Source: DATBSK01 sp964501785
GTDB taxonomy: Bacteria; Actinomycetota; Acidimicrobiia; IMCC26256; PALSA-555
Assembly (NCBI GenBank): GCA_964501785.1
Contig: CAZCUD010000008.1
Location: 1-64,000, forward strand
Reading direction: 5' to 3'
DNA: 64,000 bases
Both the position numbers and the translations under genes were made by a program. Position 1 is the stretch's first letter. Every line of letters starts with the position of its first letter. Shown here piece after piece: positions 40,807 through 49,097 of the stretch. Below the pieces are notes generated by a model. The model was not told the origin of the DNA. It did no database searches and saw nothing but the letters and a program-made list of their open reading frames with translations.

Positions 40807-42045
40807 TCATCCGATGCCCTCGACGTACTCGAGCTCGATCGTCCCGATGCGCACGGTGTCGCCCTCGCTCGCGCCGGCCCGGGCGAGCGCGCGCTCGACC
40901 CCCATCTTGCGGAACCGGTCCTGCACGTACGCGACCGCCTCGGGATTGGTGAGGTCGGCCATGGCCACGACCCGCTCCGCGGCCCGCCCGGTCACCCGGT
41001 ACGCCCCGTCGTCGTCACGCACCACCGCGAATCCGGACTCTCGAGGCCGGTGGACGACGAAGCCCTCCTCGACCGGCTCCGCGGCTCGGGCCTCCTCGAC
41101 CATGGTCGCCAGCGTCCCGAGGAGCTGCGGGAGCCCTTCGCGAGTCACCGCCGAGACCTTCAGCCCGTCGAACGACGAGGTCGCCACGTCCGCCTTGCTG
41201 CCGACCACGAGCCGGGGACGTTCGAGCAGCTCCGGCCGGTAGCGCGCGAGCTCTTCGAGGAGCACCCGCTCCTGCTCGTCGGGTGAACGCTCCTCGACGC
41301 TGGCGAGATCGAGGAGGAGCACGAGCACCCGGGCTCGCTCGACGTGACGGAGGAAGGTGTGCCCGAGCCCTCGACCCTCGGCCGCTCCTTCGACGAGCCC
41401 GGGGATGTCGGCCAGCACGAGCTCGTGACCGTCGAAGCGCACGACGCCCAGGTGCGGCTCGAGCGTGGTGAAGGGGTAGTCCGCGATGCGGGGCTTCGCC
41501 GCGCTGACCGCCGAGATCAGCGTGGACTTGCCGGCGTTGGGGAAGCCGACCAGGGCCGCGTCGGCGAGCAGCTTCACCTCGAGGCGCAGCCAGTGCTCCT
41601 CGCCGTACTCGCCCTGCTCGGCGAAGCTGGGTGCCCGGCGCGCGTTGGAGAGGAAGCGGGCGTTGCCGCGCCCGCCCTTGCCGCCGTGCGCCGCGACGTA
41701 CGAGTCGCCGTGGTGCACGAGGTCGGCGAGCACGGCACCGTCTCGGCTGCGGACCACCGTCCCCTCGGGGACGGTGACGACCAGATCGCTGCCGCGCGCA
41801 CCATGGCGCTTGCCGCCCTGCCCGTGCTTGCCCGACTCGGCGCGACGGTGCGGGTGGTCGCGGAAGGCGAGGAGCGACGCCGTGTTGCGGTCGGCCCGCA
41901 GGATCACGGCGCCACCGTCACCGCCGTCACCGCCGTCGGGGCCCCCCTTGGGCACGTGCGCCTCACGTCGGAACGACATCGCGCCCGCGCCGCCGTCGCC
42001 GCCCCGCAGGTTGCACTGCACCTCGTCGACGAAGGCGGACTGCAC
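40807..42045 (-). CDS. obg: GTPase Obg (CgtA)
   Basis: A 412-aa ribosome-associated GTPase. The Gly-rich Obg fold occupies 1-155 ('LRGGDGGAGAMSFRREAHVP', 'AHGGKGGRGNARFLS'). The G domain has 'VGFPNAGKSTLISAVSAAKP', 'DIPGLVEGAAEGRGLGHTFL' and 'VGSKADV'. An OCT domain closes the protein ('RDRFRKMGVERALARAGA'-like). Two consecutive GTG codons begin the frame; the second (42045) is 6 nt from TAGGCT, so it is preferred. It acts in late 50S assembly and stress response. Confidence 0.95.
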   Translation of the reverse strand: MQSAFVDEVQCNLRGGDGGAGAMSFRREAHVPKGGPDGGDGGDGGAVILRADRNTASLLAFRDHPHRRAESGKHGQGGKRHGARGSDLVVTVPEGTVVRSRDGAVLADLVHHGDSYVAAHGGKGGRGNARFLSNARRAPSFAEQGEYGEEHWLRLEVKLLADAALVGFPNAGKSTLISAVSAAKPRIADYPFTTLEPHLGVVRFDGHELVLADIPGLVEGAAEGRGLGHTFLRHVERARVLVLLLDLASVEERSPDEQERVLLEELARYRPELLERPRLVVGSKADVATSSFDGLKVSAVTREGLPQLLGTLATMVEEARAAEPVEEGFVVHRPRESGFAVVRDDDGAYRVTGRAAERVVAMADLTNPEAVAYVQDRFRKMGVERALARAGASEGDTVRIGTIELEYVEGIG

Positions 42046-42051
42046 CACACC

Positions 42052-42057
42052 AGCCTA
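42052..42057 (-). promoter_or_regulatory. -10 box of obg (leaderless type)
   Basis: TAGGCT on the minus strand with 6 nt to GTG 42045, within the 100-nt gap after rpmA. This would let obg-proB be expressed apart from the ribosomal protein genes. Confidence 0.4.
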
Positions 42058-42145
42058 CGGAGGGGGACGGTGCGTCGACGTGACGTTGTCGACGTGCGTT
42101 GCTCGACCCTCGTGACGAAGGTGAGCTACGCAACCAGAAGCAGGG

Positions 42146-42397
42146 CTACGCGGGAGTGACGTCGACGAGCTTGCGGCCCTTGCGGCGGCCGAACTGCACG
42201 ACGCCGTCGCTGGTCGCGAACAGCGTGTCGTCACCGCCTCGACCGACGTTCTCGCCCGGGTGGAACTTCGTGCCGCGCTGGCGCACGAGGATCGCGCCGG
42301 CAGTGACCTCGGTGCCCGAGTGCACCTTGACGCCGAGGCGCTTGGCCTGCGAGTCACGACCGTTGCGGGAGGACGCGGCACCCTTCTTCTTCGACAT
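42146..42397 (-). CDS. rpmA: 50S ribosomal protein L27
   Basis: An 83-aa ribosomal protein placed at the peptidyl-transferase centre. 'SRNGRDSQAKRLGVKVHSG' and 'RQRGTKFHPGENVGRGGDDT' are standard bL27. The N-terminus 'MSKKKGAASSRNG' lacks the cleavable firmicute extension. A GAGGAGGG ribosome-binding site precedes ATG 42397. Only 3 nt separate it from rplU. Confidence 0.97.
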   Translation of the reverse strand: MSKKKGAASSRNGRDSQAKRLGVKVHSGTEVTAGAILVRQRGTKFHPGENVGRGGDDTLFATSDGVVQFGRRKGRKLVDVTPA

Positions 42398-42400
42398 GCT

Positions 42401-42781
42401 CTAGCCCTCCTCGCTCGTCTCGGCCTCGGCGGCCTTCGTAGGCCCGCGGCGCTTCCCGCCGGGCGTGATCTTGGTGATCTCGATCAGCGACTGCTGCTGG
42501 CGGTGGCCCCAGCGGCGGCGCTGGTTGGACTTGGACTTGTAGGTGAAGCCGCGGATCTTCGGCGCCTTCGCCTCACCGACGACCTTGGCGACGACCGTTG
42601 CGCCGCTCAGCTCGTTCGGCGTCGCGAGCACGGCGTCACCGTCGACGACGAGCACGGGCGCCAGCTCGATCTCGGAGCCGGTCGCCGTGGCCGCACCGTC
42701 GGTCTTGAGCCGCTCGACGGTGAGCCGTTGGCCGGGCTCGACCCGGTACTGCTTGCCGCCGGTGCGGATGACTGCATACAT
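42401..42781 (-). CDS. rplU: 50S ribosomal protein L21
   Basis: A 126-aa bL21. 'MYAVIRTGGKQYRVEPGQRL' is the signature start, and 'FTYKSKSNQRRRWGHRQQQS' the RNA-binding loop. The C-terminal 20 residues ('GPTKAAEAETSEEG') form an acidic tail beyond the usual ~103 aa. It lies 54 nt after rne, within the rne-rplU-rpmA arrangement. Confidence 0.97.
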   Translation of the reverse strand: MYAVIRTGGKQYRVEPGQRLTVERLKTDGAATATGSEIELAPVLVVDGDAVLATPNELSGATVVAKVVGEAKAPKIRGFTYKSKSNQRRRWGHRQQQSLIEITKITPGGKRRGPTKAAEAETSEEG

Positions 42782-42835
42782 GCGCGTTCGCCTGACTCAG
42801 GAGATGGAGAGGAGTCGTTCGGGGAGCCACCGATG

Positions 42836-44851
42836 CTATCGCAGCTCCTCCAGCAGGGTCTCGTCGAGCAGGTACCCCCGGCCCTCACAGGTGGGACACG
42901 TCTCGCTCACCGACTCGACCAGGCCCTCCGAGACCCGCTTGCGGGTCATCTCGACGAGGCCGAGCTCGGAGATCTCGAACACCTGGGTGCGGGTCTTGTC
43001 GCGAGCCAGGGCGTCACGGAACGCCTTCACGACCTTGTCGCGGTTGTCCCGGATCTCCATGTCGATGAAGTCGATGACGATGATCCCGCCGATGTCGCGC
43101 AGGCGGAGCTGACGGGCAACCTCGTCGGCGGCCTCGAGGTTGTTCTTGAAGACCGTCTCCTCGAGGTTCGACTTGCCGACGTTCTTGCCGGTGTTGACGT
43201 CGATCACGGTGAGCGCCTCGGTGCGCTCGATGATCAGCGAGCCTCCCGAGGGCAGCCACACCTTGCGGTCGAGCGCCTTGAGGAGCTGCTCCTGGACGTG
43301 GTGGCGCTCGAAGAGCGGCAGCCCCTCGGCCTCCTCGTCGTAGTACTCGATGCGCTCGGCCAGCTCGGGCGTCACCGCCTCGATGTAGGCCTTGACCTCC
43401 TCGTAGAGTGCCCGGTCGTCGATCAGGACGCCCCGGTACTCCTTGGTGAACTCCTCGCGCAGCAGCCGCAGGATGAGCGACGGCTCCTGGTAGAGCAGGC
43501 GCGCGCTCTTGGTGCGTCCCGCGAGCTCGGAGATCTGCTCCCACTGCTGCCGGAGCCGCTGGAGGTCACGAGCGAGCTCGTCCTCGGTCGCTCCCTCGGC
43601 CGCGGTGCGCACGATGAGCCCCGCGTCCTTGGGCCGCAGGCCCTCGAGGATCCGACGCAGGCGCTTGCGCTCGTCGTCGGGGAGCCGCTTCGAGATCCCG
43701 TAGGTGCTCGGCTGGCCCGGGACCATGACGACGAAGCGGCCGGCGAGGCTCACCTCCTGGGTGAGGCGCGCGCCCTTGGCGCCGATCGGGTTCTTCGTGA
43801 CCTGCACGATCACGTTCTGACCGTTCTTCAAGAGCCGCTCGATCTTGGGCTGGTCGCCCTCGATCTCTCCGCGGTCCCACGCGACGTCGCCGCGGTACAG
43901 CACGCCGTTCTTCGGCGTGCCGATGTCGACGAACGCGGCCTCCATCCCCGGGAGCACGTTCTGCACCCGCCCGAGGTAGATGTTGCCGTCGATCGACATG
44001 TCGTCGTCCTGCGCGGTGCTCACCGAGTGCTCGATCAGCACGCGCCCCTCGAGCAGGGCGATGTGGGTGTGCCCGTCGGGGCGGACGTGCACGCACATCA
44101 TGTAACGACCCGCCGGACGGCCCTTGCGGGTGCGGCCGCGCCGCCGGGCGAGCGTCGCCTCGTCGAGCTCCTCGCGAGCGACCGCGTCGCCGACGCCGAG
44201 GTCGGCGTGCACGACGTCGTCGCGCCGTGACGTGGTCGTGGACGTCCCGCCGTTGCCGCCGTTGCCGCCGCCGCCCTTGTTGCGGCCGCGACCTCCTCGG
44301 CGCCGCCGACGGCCCGACGACTTCTTGGCGGGCTGCTCGGCGACCGGGGGGGCAGGGCGCGAGTCGCCGATCTTCGGCTTGACCGGCACGGAGGGCGCGG
44401 CCTCCGTGAGGCCTGCTTCGTCGCGGGCCGACGCGGCGACGTCGTCGCTCGTCAGCCCTCGATCGGCCTCCGGGCGGCTCCAGTCGCCGGGCTGGTCGCC
44501 CTGGTCCTCGCCGCCGGCGCCGCCGTCCTTCGGGGCGCCGGCACGAGCGCGCGGGCTCGCGCCCGATGCGCCGGTCGCGCTCGCGCTCTCACCGCTGCGG
44601 GCCGACGCGGGCTTGCGCCGGTTCCGGCCCCCGCGCGAGCCGCGGCGGCGGCGCTTGGGAGCGCCGTCCGCGCCGCCGGCGGTCGCGGAGCCGGCGGCGT
44701 CGGCTGCCCCGGCATCACCGCCGGACGCGGTGGGAGCGGCGTCGCCCTCAGGCGATGCGTCGCGCGTCGGCGCGGAGTCGTTCGACCCCCGCTCGCCCGA
44801 GCCCCGAGGTGGGGTCTCGGTCGAGCCTTGAGTCGTGGTCTCGTCGGTCAT
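42836..44851 (-). CDS. rne: Ribonuclease E/G
   Basis: A 671-aa endoribonuclease with a disordered N-terminal region of about 260 residues rich in Gly/Ala/Ser/Arg ('KRRRRGSRGGRNRRKP', 'GRRRRRGGRGRNKGGGGNGG'), the actinobacterial layout in contrast to the C-terminal scaffold of E. coli RNase E. The catalytic half has the S1 domain ('DGNIYLGRVQNVLPGMEAAF'), 'TVIDVNTGKNVGKSNLEETV', the DNase I-like acidic residues in 'GGIIVIDFIDM' and the zinc link 'CPTCEGRG'. ATG 44851 has a good AAAGGA ribosome-binding site although it lies 104 nt inside the upstream gene. Confidence 0.95.
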   Translation of the reverse strand: MTDETTTQGSTETPPRGSGERGSNDSAPTRDASPEGDAAPTASGGDAGAADAAGSATAGGADGAPKRRRRGSRGGRNRRKPASARSGESASATGASGASPRARAGAPKDGGAGGEDQGDQPGDWSRPEADRGLTSDDVAASARDEAGLTEAAPSVPVKPKIGDSRPAPPVAEQPAKKSSGRRRRRGGRGRNKGGGGNGGNGGTSTTTSRRDDVVHADLGVGDAVAREELDEATLARRRGRTRKGRPAGRYMMCVHVRPDGHTHIALLEGRVLIEHSVSTAQDDDMSIDGNIYLGRVQNVLPGMEAAFVDIGTPKNGVLYRGDVAWDRGEIEGDQPKIERLLKNGQNVIVQVTKNPIGAKGARLTQEVSLAGRFVVMVPGQPSTYGISKRLPDDERKRLRRILEGLRPKDAGLIVRTAAEGATEDELARDLQRLRQQWEQISELAGRTKSARLLYQEPSLILRLLREEFTKEYRGVLIDDRALYEEVKAYIEAVTPELAERIEYYDEEAEGLPLFERHHVQEQLLKALDRKVWLPSGGSLIIERTEALTVIDVNTGKNVGKSNLEETVFKNNLEAADEVARQLRLRDIGGIIVIDFIDMEIRDNRDKVVKAFRDALARDKTRTQVFEISELGLVEMTRKRVSEGLVESVSETCPTCEGRGYLLDETLLEELR

Positions 44852-45593
44852 TCGGAAGTCCTTTGTTCGTCCCGCGCGCGTCGTCCGACGCACGCGGAGC
44901 GCGATCGGCTGCCAGCGGCTCGTGCCGCGCGCCGTCGCGCTCGATCCATTGACGGGTGCGGAGCACCCGATCGGCAGTGACGTCGTCGGACGCCTCCGCA
45001 AGGGTGCGGAGCGCGCCGAGGAGCTCGGCCGGTCGAATGCCTCGCGGCTTGGTCGCCACCTCGGTCTGCACCGTTTCGTCGTCGAGCAGCGCGAGGTGTC
45101 GGATGCCGGGCCGGAGGTCGATGACCGCCTCCTTGCCCTTGCGGCTGGTGGTGATCGTGATCGTGTCGGCCGCGTTCGCCCGCTCGACCGCGGCCTCGAG
45201 GTCGCTCGGGTCGATCGCTGCGGGCCGCAGCTCGTACTCGACGGTGGTGATGGCCTCCTGGAGCGCGGGCGCGCGGGCCGCCAGCGCGACCGCGCCGTCG
45301 ACGGTGACGCCTTCGGGCAGCACCTCGTCGAGGGCAGCCGGGAGCCCCGAGAGGTCGAGCGGCTGGGTCAGCTCCACGTCGAGGTACTCCGCATCGCTCT
45401 CGTGGCCGACGCCGAGCGCGAGGCCCAGGCTGACCTTGGGACGGGGCGAGAACCCCTGGGTGAAGGCGAGCGGGAGCTCCACGACGCGAAACGCCCGCTC
45501 GAAGCCTCGGGCGATGTCGCGGTGGCCCACGAAGCGAACCTTGCCGCGCTTGGCGTAGCGGAGTCGGATCGGGAAGCCCGCGTCACCGCGCAC
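44748..45593 (-). CDS. TIGR03936-family radical-SAM-linked protein (DUF2344)
   Basis: A 281-aa protein. The DUF2344 core is evident: 'RLRYAKRGKVRFVGHRDIAR', 'LPLAFTQGFSPRPKVSLGLA' and 'VGHESDAEYLDVEL'. Function is unknown; the family nearly always accompanies the TIGR03960 radical SAM protein encoded immediately upstream (11-nt overlap). GTG 45593 is the start. The C-terminal 35 residues overlap the rne coding sequence in another frame and are low-complexity, so the stop may be the product of drift in length. Confidence 0.83.
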   Translation of the reverse strand: MRGDAGFPIRLRYAKRGKVRFVGHRDIARGFERAFRVVELPLAFTQGFSPRPKVSLGLALGVGHESDAEYLDVELTQPLDLSGLPAALDEVLPEGVTVDGAVALAARAPALQEAITTVEYELRPAAIDPSDLEAAVERANAADTITITTSRKGKEAVIDLRPGIRHLALLDDETVQTEVATKPRGIRPAELLGALRTLAEASDDVTADRVLRTRQWIERDGARHEPLAADRAPRASDDARGTNKGLPNDRRDHDSRLDRDPTSGLGRAGVERLRADARRIA

Positions 45594-47559
45594 TGCCGGC
45601 CTCCGCTCCGACCGTGACGGCGCCGCCGAGCGAGACCGGCACCCAGCCCCCGTCGGCGAGCTCCTGTCCGGTGCCCTGGCTGCCGCCCGCGGGTGCGACC
45701 GGCGAGGCGACGACGTGCTCCAGCGCGTACCCGGTGCACACCCCGCAGTCGTAGCACGGCGTCCAGCGACAGTCGGGCAGGCCGTGCTCGGCGAGGGCAG
45801 CACGCCAGTCCTGCCACAGGAAGTCCTTGTGGAGCCCCGCGGCGATGTGGTCCCACGGCAGCACCTCGTCCTCGGTGCGATGCCGCGTGACGTACCAGTC
45901 GGGGTCGAGCCCTTCGGCGGCCATCGCGTCGAGCCAGCGATCGAGGTCGAATCGCTCGCTCCACTCCTGGAACGTCCCGCCACTGCGCCACACCCGCTCG
46001 ATGACCGCACCGATGCGGCGATCACCGCGACTGACGATCCCCTCCGCGAACGTCGCCGCGGGGTCGTGCCACTTGAGCTGCACGTTGGACCTGCGGGTCG
46101 CGTCGCGCAGCAGCGACACCTTGCGCCGCAGCTCCTCGACGGAGTTCTGGCCGAACCACTGGAAGGGCGTGTGCGCCTTCGGCACAAAGCCGCCGACCGA
46201 AGCGGTGCAGCTCGCACCCTTCGTGTGCTGCCGGCCGATCTCGACGACGTTGCGCGCCAGCTCTGCGATCCCGAGCGTGTCCTCGTCGGTCTCGGTCGGG
46301 AGCCCCGTGAGGAAGTAGAGCTTCACCCGCCGCCAGCCGCTCGAGTACGCGGCCTCGACCGCGGCGTAGAGGTCGGCCTCGGTGATCAGCTTGTTGATCA
46401 CGCTGCGCAGGCGCCACGTGCCCGCCTCGGGGGCGAAGGTCAAGCCGGTGCGCCGCACCTTCTGGATCTCGGCCGCGATGCCCACGGTGAACGCGTCGAC
46501 CCGCAGGGACGGGAGCGACACTCCGACGCAGCCGGTGCCGTCCTGCCCGTCGACCAGGTCGCGCACGACGCCGTCGATGCCCGAGAAGTCGGCGGTCGAC
46601 AGCGACGTCAGCGCGACCTCGTCGTAGCCCGTGCGGCGCAGGCCGTCGCGCACCATCGTGCGCACCTGCTCCTGCGGTCGCTCGCGCACCGGACGGGTGA
46701 TCATCCCGGCCTGGCAGAACCGGCAGCCGCGGGTGCAGCCGCGGAAGACCTCGACGTTGAGGCGGTCGTGGACGACCTCGACCAGCGGCACCAGCTGGCG
46801 CTTCGGGTACGGCCAGTCACCGAGGTCGGCGACGGTGCGCTTGTCGACGCGCTCGGGCGCCCCCGGGTGCCGGGGCCGGATCCCGACGAGCTCGGGTCCG
46901 GAGTACTCGACCTCGTACAGCGAGGGCACGTAGACGCCGGGGATCGACGCGAGGTCGACGAGCACCTCTTCGCGGGTCCCTCGGCCGGATCGCTTCCAGG
47001 CGCCGACGACCTCGTTGACCTCGCTGACGGCCTCCTCGCCGTCACCGAGCACGAACGCATCGACGAAGTCGGCCAGCGGCTCGGGGTTGAAGGCGCAGTG
47101 CCCGCCCGCGACGACCAGCGGATGGTCGGAGCGTCGCTCGCGCGCTCGCACCGGCACCCCGGCCAGGTCGATGAGGTTCAAGACGTTGGTGGAGACCAGC
47201 TCGGCCGACAGGTTGAACGCGAGCACGTCGAACGCGTGGGCAGGACGGTGCGTCTCCACCGAGAACAGCGGTACGCCGTTGGCGCGCAGCTCGGCCTCGA
47301 GGTCGACCCAGGGCGCGTAGGCGCGCTCGGCCGACGCATCGTCACGCTCGTTGAGGATCTCGTAGAGGATCTGGAGGCCCTGGTTGGGCAGGCCGATCTC
47401 GTAGGTGTCGGGATACAGGAGCAGCCACGAGACCTGGTCGGCCCGGTGCTCAGGGAGAGCGCTCCCTCGCTCCATCCCGATGTAACGAGCAGGTTTGTCG
47501 ACCCGCCCCAGCAGAGGTTCGATCCTCGGCCACAGACTCGGCCCGAGGTCGGTCGTCAT
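45583..47559 (-). CDS. TIGR03960-family B12-binding-domain radical SAM protein
   Basis: A 658-aa radical SAM enzyme of unknown reaction. An N-terminal cobalamin-binding-like domain (about 25-215) is followed by the [4Fe-4S] site CTRGCRFC (about residues 285-292, CxxxCxxC), the AdoMet region 'VSLPSLRVDAF', 'TFAPEAGTWRLRSVINK', and a C-terminal Cys cluster 'CRWTPCYDCGVCTGY' that may bind a second cluster. With the DUF2344 gene it forms a conserved pair upstream of rne-rplU-rpmA, suggesting a role in rRNA or ribosomal protein modification (inference). ATG 47559 follows a TACACT box by 9 nt. Confidence 0.87.
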   Translation of the reverse strand: MTTDLGPSLWPRIEPLLGRVDKPARYIGMERGSALPEHRADQVSWLLLYPDTYEIGLPNQGLQILYEILNERDDASAERAYAPWVDLEAELRANGVPLFSVETHRPAHAFDVLAFNLSAELVSTNVLNLIDLAGVPVRARERRSDHPLVVAGGHCAFNPEPLADFVDAFVLGDGEEAVSEVNEVVGAWKRSGRGTREEVLVDLASIPGVYVPSLYEVEYSGPELVGIRPRHPGAPERVDKRTVADLGDWPYPKRQLVPLVEVVHDRLNVEVFRGCTRGCRFCQAGMITRPVRERPQEQVRTMVRDGLRRTGYDEVALTSLSTADFSGIDGVVRDLVDGQDGTGCVGVSLPSLRVDAFTVGIAAEIQKVRRTGLTFAPEAGTWRLRSVINKLITEADLYAAVEAAYSSGWRRVKLYFLTGLPTETDEDTLGIAELARNVVEIGRQHTKGASCTASVGGFVPKAHTPFQWFGQNSVEELRRKVSLLRDATRRSNVQLKWHDPAATFAEGIVSRGDRRIGAVIERVWRSGGTFQEWSERFDLDRWLDAMAAEGLDPDWYVTRHRTEDEVLPWDHIAAGLHKDFLWQDWRAALAEHGLPDCRWTPCYDCGVCTGYALEHVVASPVAPAGGSQGTGQELADGGWVPVSLGGAVTVGAEAGSAR

Positions 47560-47568
47560 CGTGCTCCC

Positions 47569-47574
47569 AGTGTA
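47569..47574 (-). promoter_or_regulatory. -10 box for the radical SAM-rne-rplU operon
   Basis: TACACT on the minus strand ends 9 nt before ATG 47559, predicting a leader of only about 2-3 nt. No convincing -35 seen. Confidence 0.4.
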
Positions 47575-47621
47575 CCGCTTGGCCAATCGTCGCCCCATGG
47601 CTCCGCAGCTCGGTGCGGGAC

Positions 47622-47737
47622 TGCACGGTCGCCGTGCCCGAGGGGGCTGCCTAGGGCTTCGGACACCACCTCCGGCTCATCGCTGCTGCGCAGCGCTGGC
47701 GCCTCCGGCGAACTCGCCTACGGCACCCCCCTCGGGC
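47622..47737. other. Structured non-coding element in the rodA-radical SAM gap
   Basis: The 325-nt gap 47560-47884 has no credible gene. It contains a hairpin GCACGG-TCG-CCGTGC (47623-47637) and an inverted repeat whose 16-nt arms, 47636-47651 and 47722-47737, pair at 15 of 16 positions. The 70-nt interior holds smaller hairpins, including CGCTG/CAGCG and GGCGA-AC-TCGCC. It could be a terminator complex after rodA, a small RNA, or a miniature inverted-repeat element. Confidence 0.5.
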
Positions 47738-47884
47738 TCGACGCCCTCCTGGTGCGCGACCGCACCTCTGTGGCACTCCGTCGTTGCCGCCCTTCGGTGG
47801 GCACACACGATCACGACCGCGCTCGGGTCGACTGTGGGTCTCGTGCTTCTCAGATGGGGGTGGCGCGCGGGTTGATGGCGCGGG

Positions 47885-49069
47885 TCAGTTGAAGCGGTTG
47901 GCGTAGACGTTGTTGACGAGGGCGATGCAGGCGGTGCAGGCGATGAGGGCGGAGCCTCCGTAGGACATGAAGGGGAGGGGGATGCCGGTGACGGGCATGA
48001 GGCCCATCGTCATGCCGATGTTCTCGAAGATCATGAACGTGAACATCGCCAGGACGCCGCTGCACACGAGCGTGCCGTAGTAGTCGGCCGAGAGCCGGGC
48101 TGTTCGCCAGGTGCGCCACAGCACGACGCCGAAGAGGGCGAGCAGCAGGGAGGCGCCGAAGAAGCCCAGCTCCTCGCCGACCGCGGTGAAGATGAAGTCG
48201 GTCTGCTGCTCGGGGACGAACCCGAGCTTCGTCTGGGGCCCGTTGAGCAGTCCCTGGCCCGTGAGACCACCGCTGCCGATGGTCTTGACCGACTGGTCCT
48301 GGTTGTACGCGGCGCCCTGGAGCCGTTCACCCGACGCCGACTGGTACGGCGTGGTGAGTCGGTCGATCTGGTACTGCTGCAGCAGGCCGAGCGAGATGAC
48401 CGCGTAGATGCCCGTGATCGCGAGCAGCGCGATCGCGCCCAGGTACCGCCCCTTCACGCCGCCCACGGCCAGGAGGCCGATGACGATGCACATCAGGACC
48501 ATGTTCGTCCCGAGGTCGGGCTGGAGCTGCACGAGCCCGAGCGGCACGAGCGCCAGACCGACCAGCACGGTCAGACGCCACGGGTCGATGTCACCGCGGT
48601 GCTCGTTGACGTAGCCGGCGAGCGCGACGATCAGGCCGAACTTCGCGAGCTCCGACGGCTGGAACTGGAGGCTGAACGGCAGCTGGAACCACGCCTGCGC
48701 GCCCTTGGCGTTCGACCCGAGCGGGGTGAGCACGAGGAACAACAGGATGATCGTGAAGATGTACGCGAGCAACGAGAAGTCGCGCAGCTTGCGGTAGTCG
48801 ATCTTCATCAAGCCGAGGAAGACGGCGGCCGAGATGACCAACGCGATCGCCTGGCGCTTCACGAAGTAGAACGGGTCGTCCTCGACGATCGTGTTCGACG
48901 CCGAGTAGATCATGACGAGCCCGAGGATCGCGATCGCGATCACCGCGCCGATGAGCACCCAGTCGAGGCGCGCCGCGGTGTCGGAGTCGAGCAGCGTGCG
49001 CTTGCGCGCCGGCGGCGCGTAGGCAGCTGCGCGCCAGTCGCGACGGCGGGATCGAGTGGTGAGCGCCAT
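47885..49069 (-). CDS. rodA: Rod-shape peptidoglycan glycosyltransferase RodA
   Basis: A 394-aa SEDS-family glycosyltransferase with about ten transmembrane helices. Signatures: 'FQPSELAKFGLIVALAGYV' and the C-terminal 'TGIPLPFMSYGGSALIACTA', plus 'GLLNGPQTKLGFVPEQQTDF' in the large loop. It polymerises lipid II in the elongation machinery with PBP2, encoded 28 nt upstream (mrdA). ATG 49069. Last gene of the mre cluster, followed by the structured gap. FtsW is the alternative but context favours RodA. Confidence 0.93.
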   Translation of the reverse strand: MALTTRSRRRDWRAAAYAPPARKRTLLDSDTAARLDWVLIGAVIAIAILGLVMIYSASNTIVEDDPFYFVKRQAIALVISAAVFLGLMKIDYRKLRDFSLLAYIFTIILLFLVLTPLGSNAKGAQAWFQLPFSLQFQPSELAKFGLIVALAGYVNEHRGDIDPWRLTVLVGLALVPLGLVQLQPDLGTNMVLMCIVIGLLAVGGVKGRYLGAIALLAITGIYAVISLGLLQQYQIDRLTTPYQSASGERLQGAAYNQDQSVKTIGSGGLTGQGLLNGPQTKLGFVPEQQTDFIFTAVGEELGFFGASLLLALFGVVLWRTWRTARLSADYYGTLVCSGVLAMFTFMIFENIGMTMGLMPVTGIPLPFMSYGGSALIACTACIALVNNVYANRFN

Positions 49070-49097
49070 CAGATGACTTCCATCGTTCGACAGCCCA

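Noticed and set aside
47495..47875. Open frame on the plus strand across the rodA-radical SAM gap
   Set aside because: Composition is shadow-like, it overlaps the radical SAM start, and the region folds into extensive hairpins.
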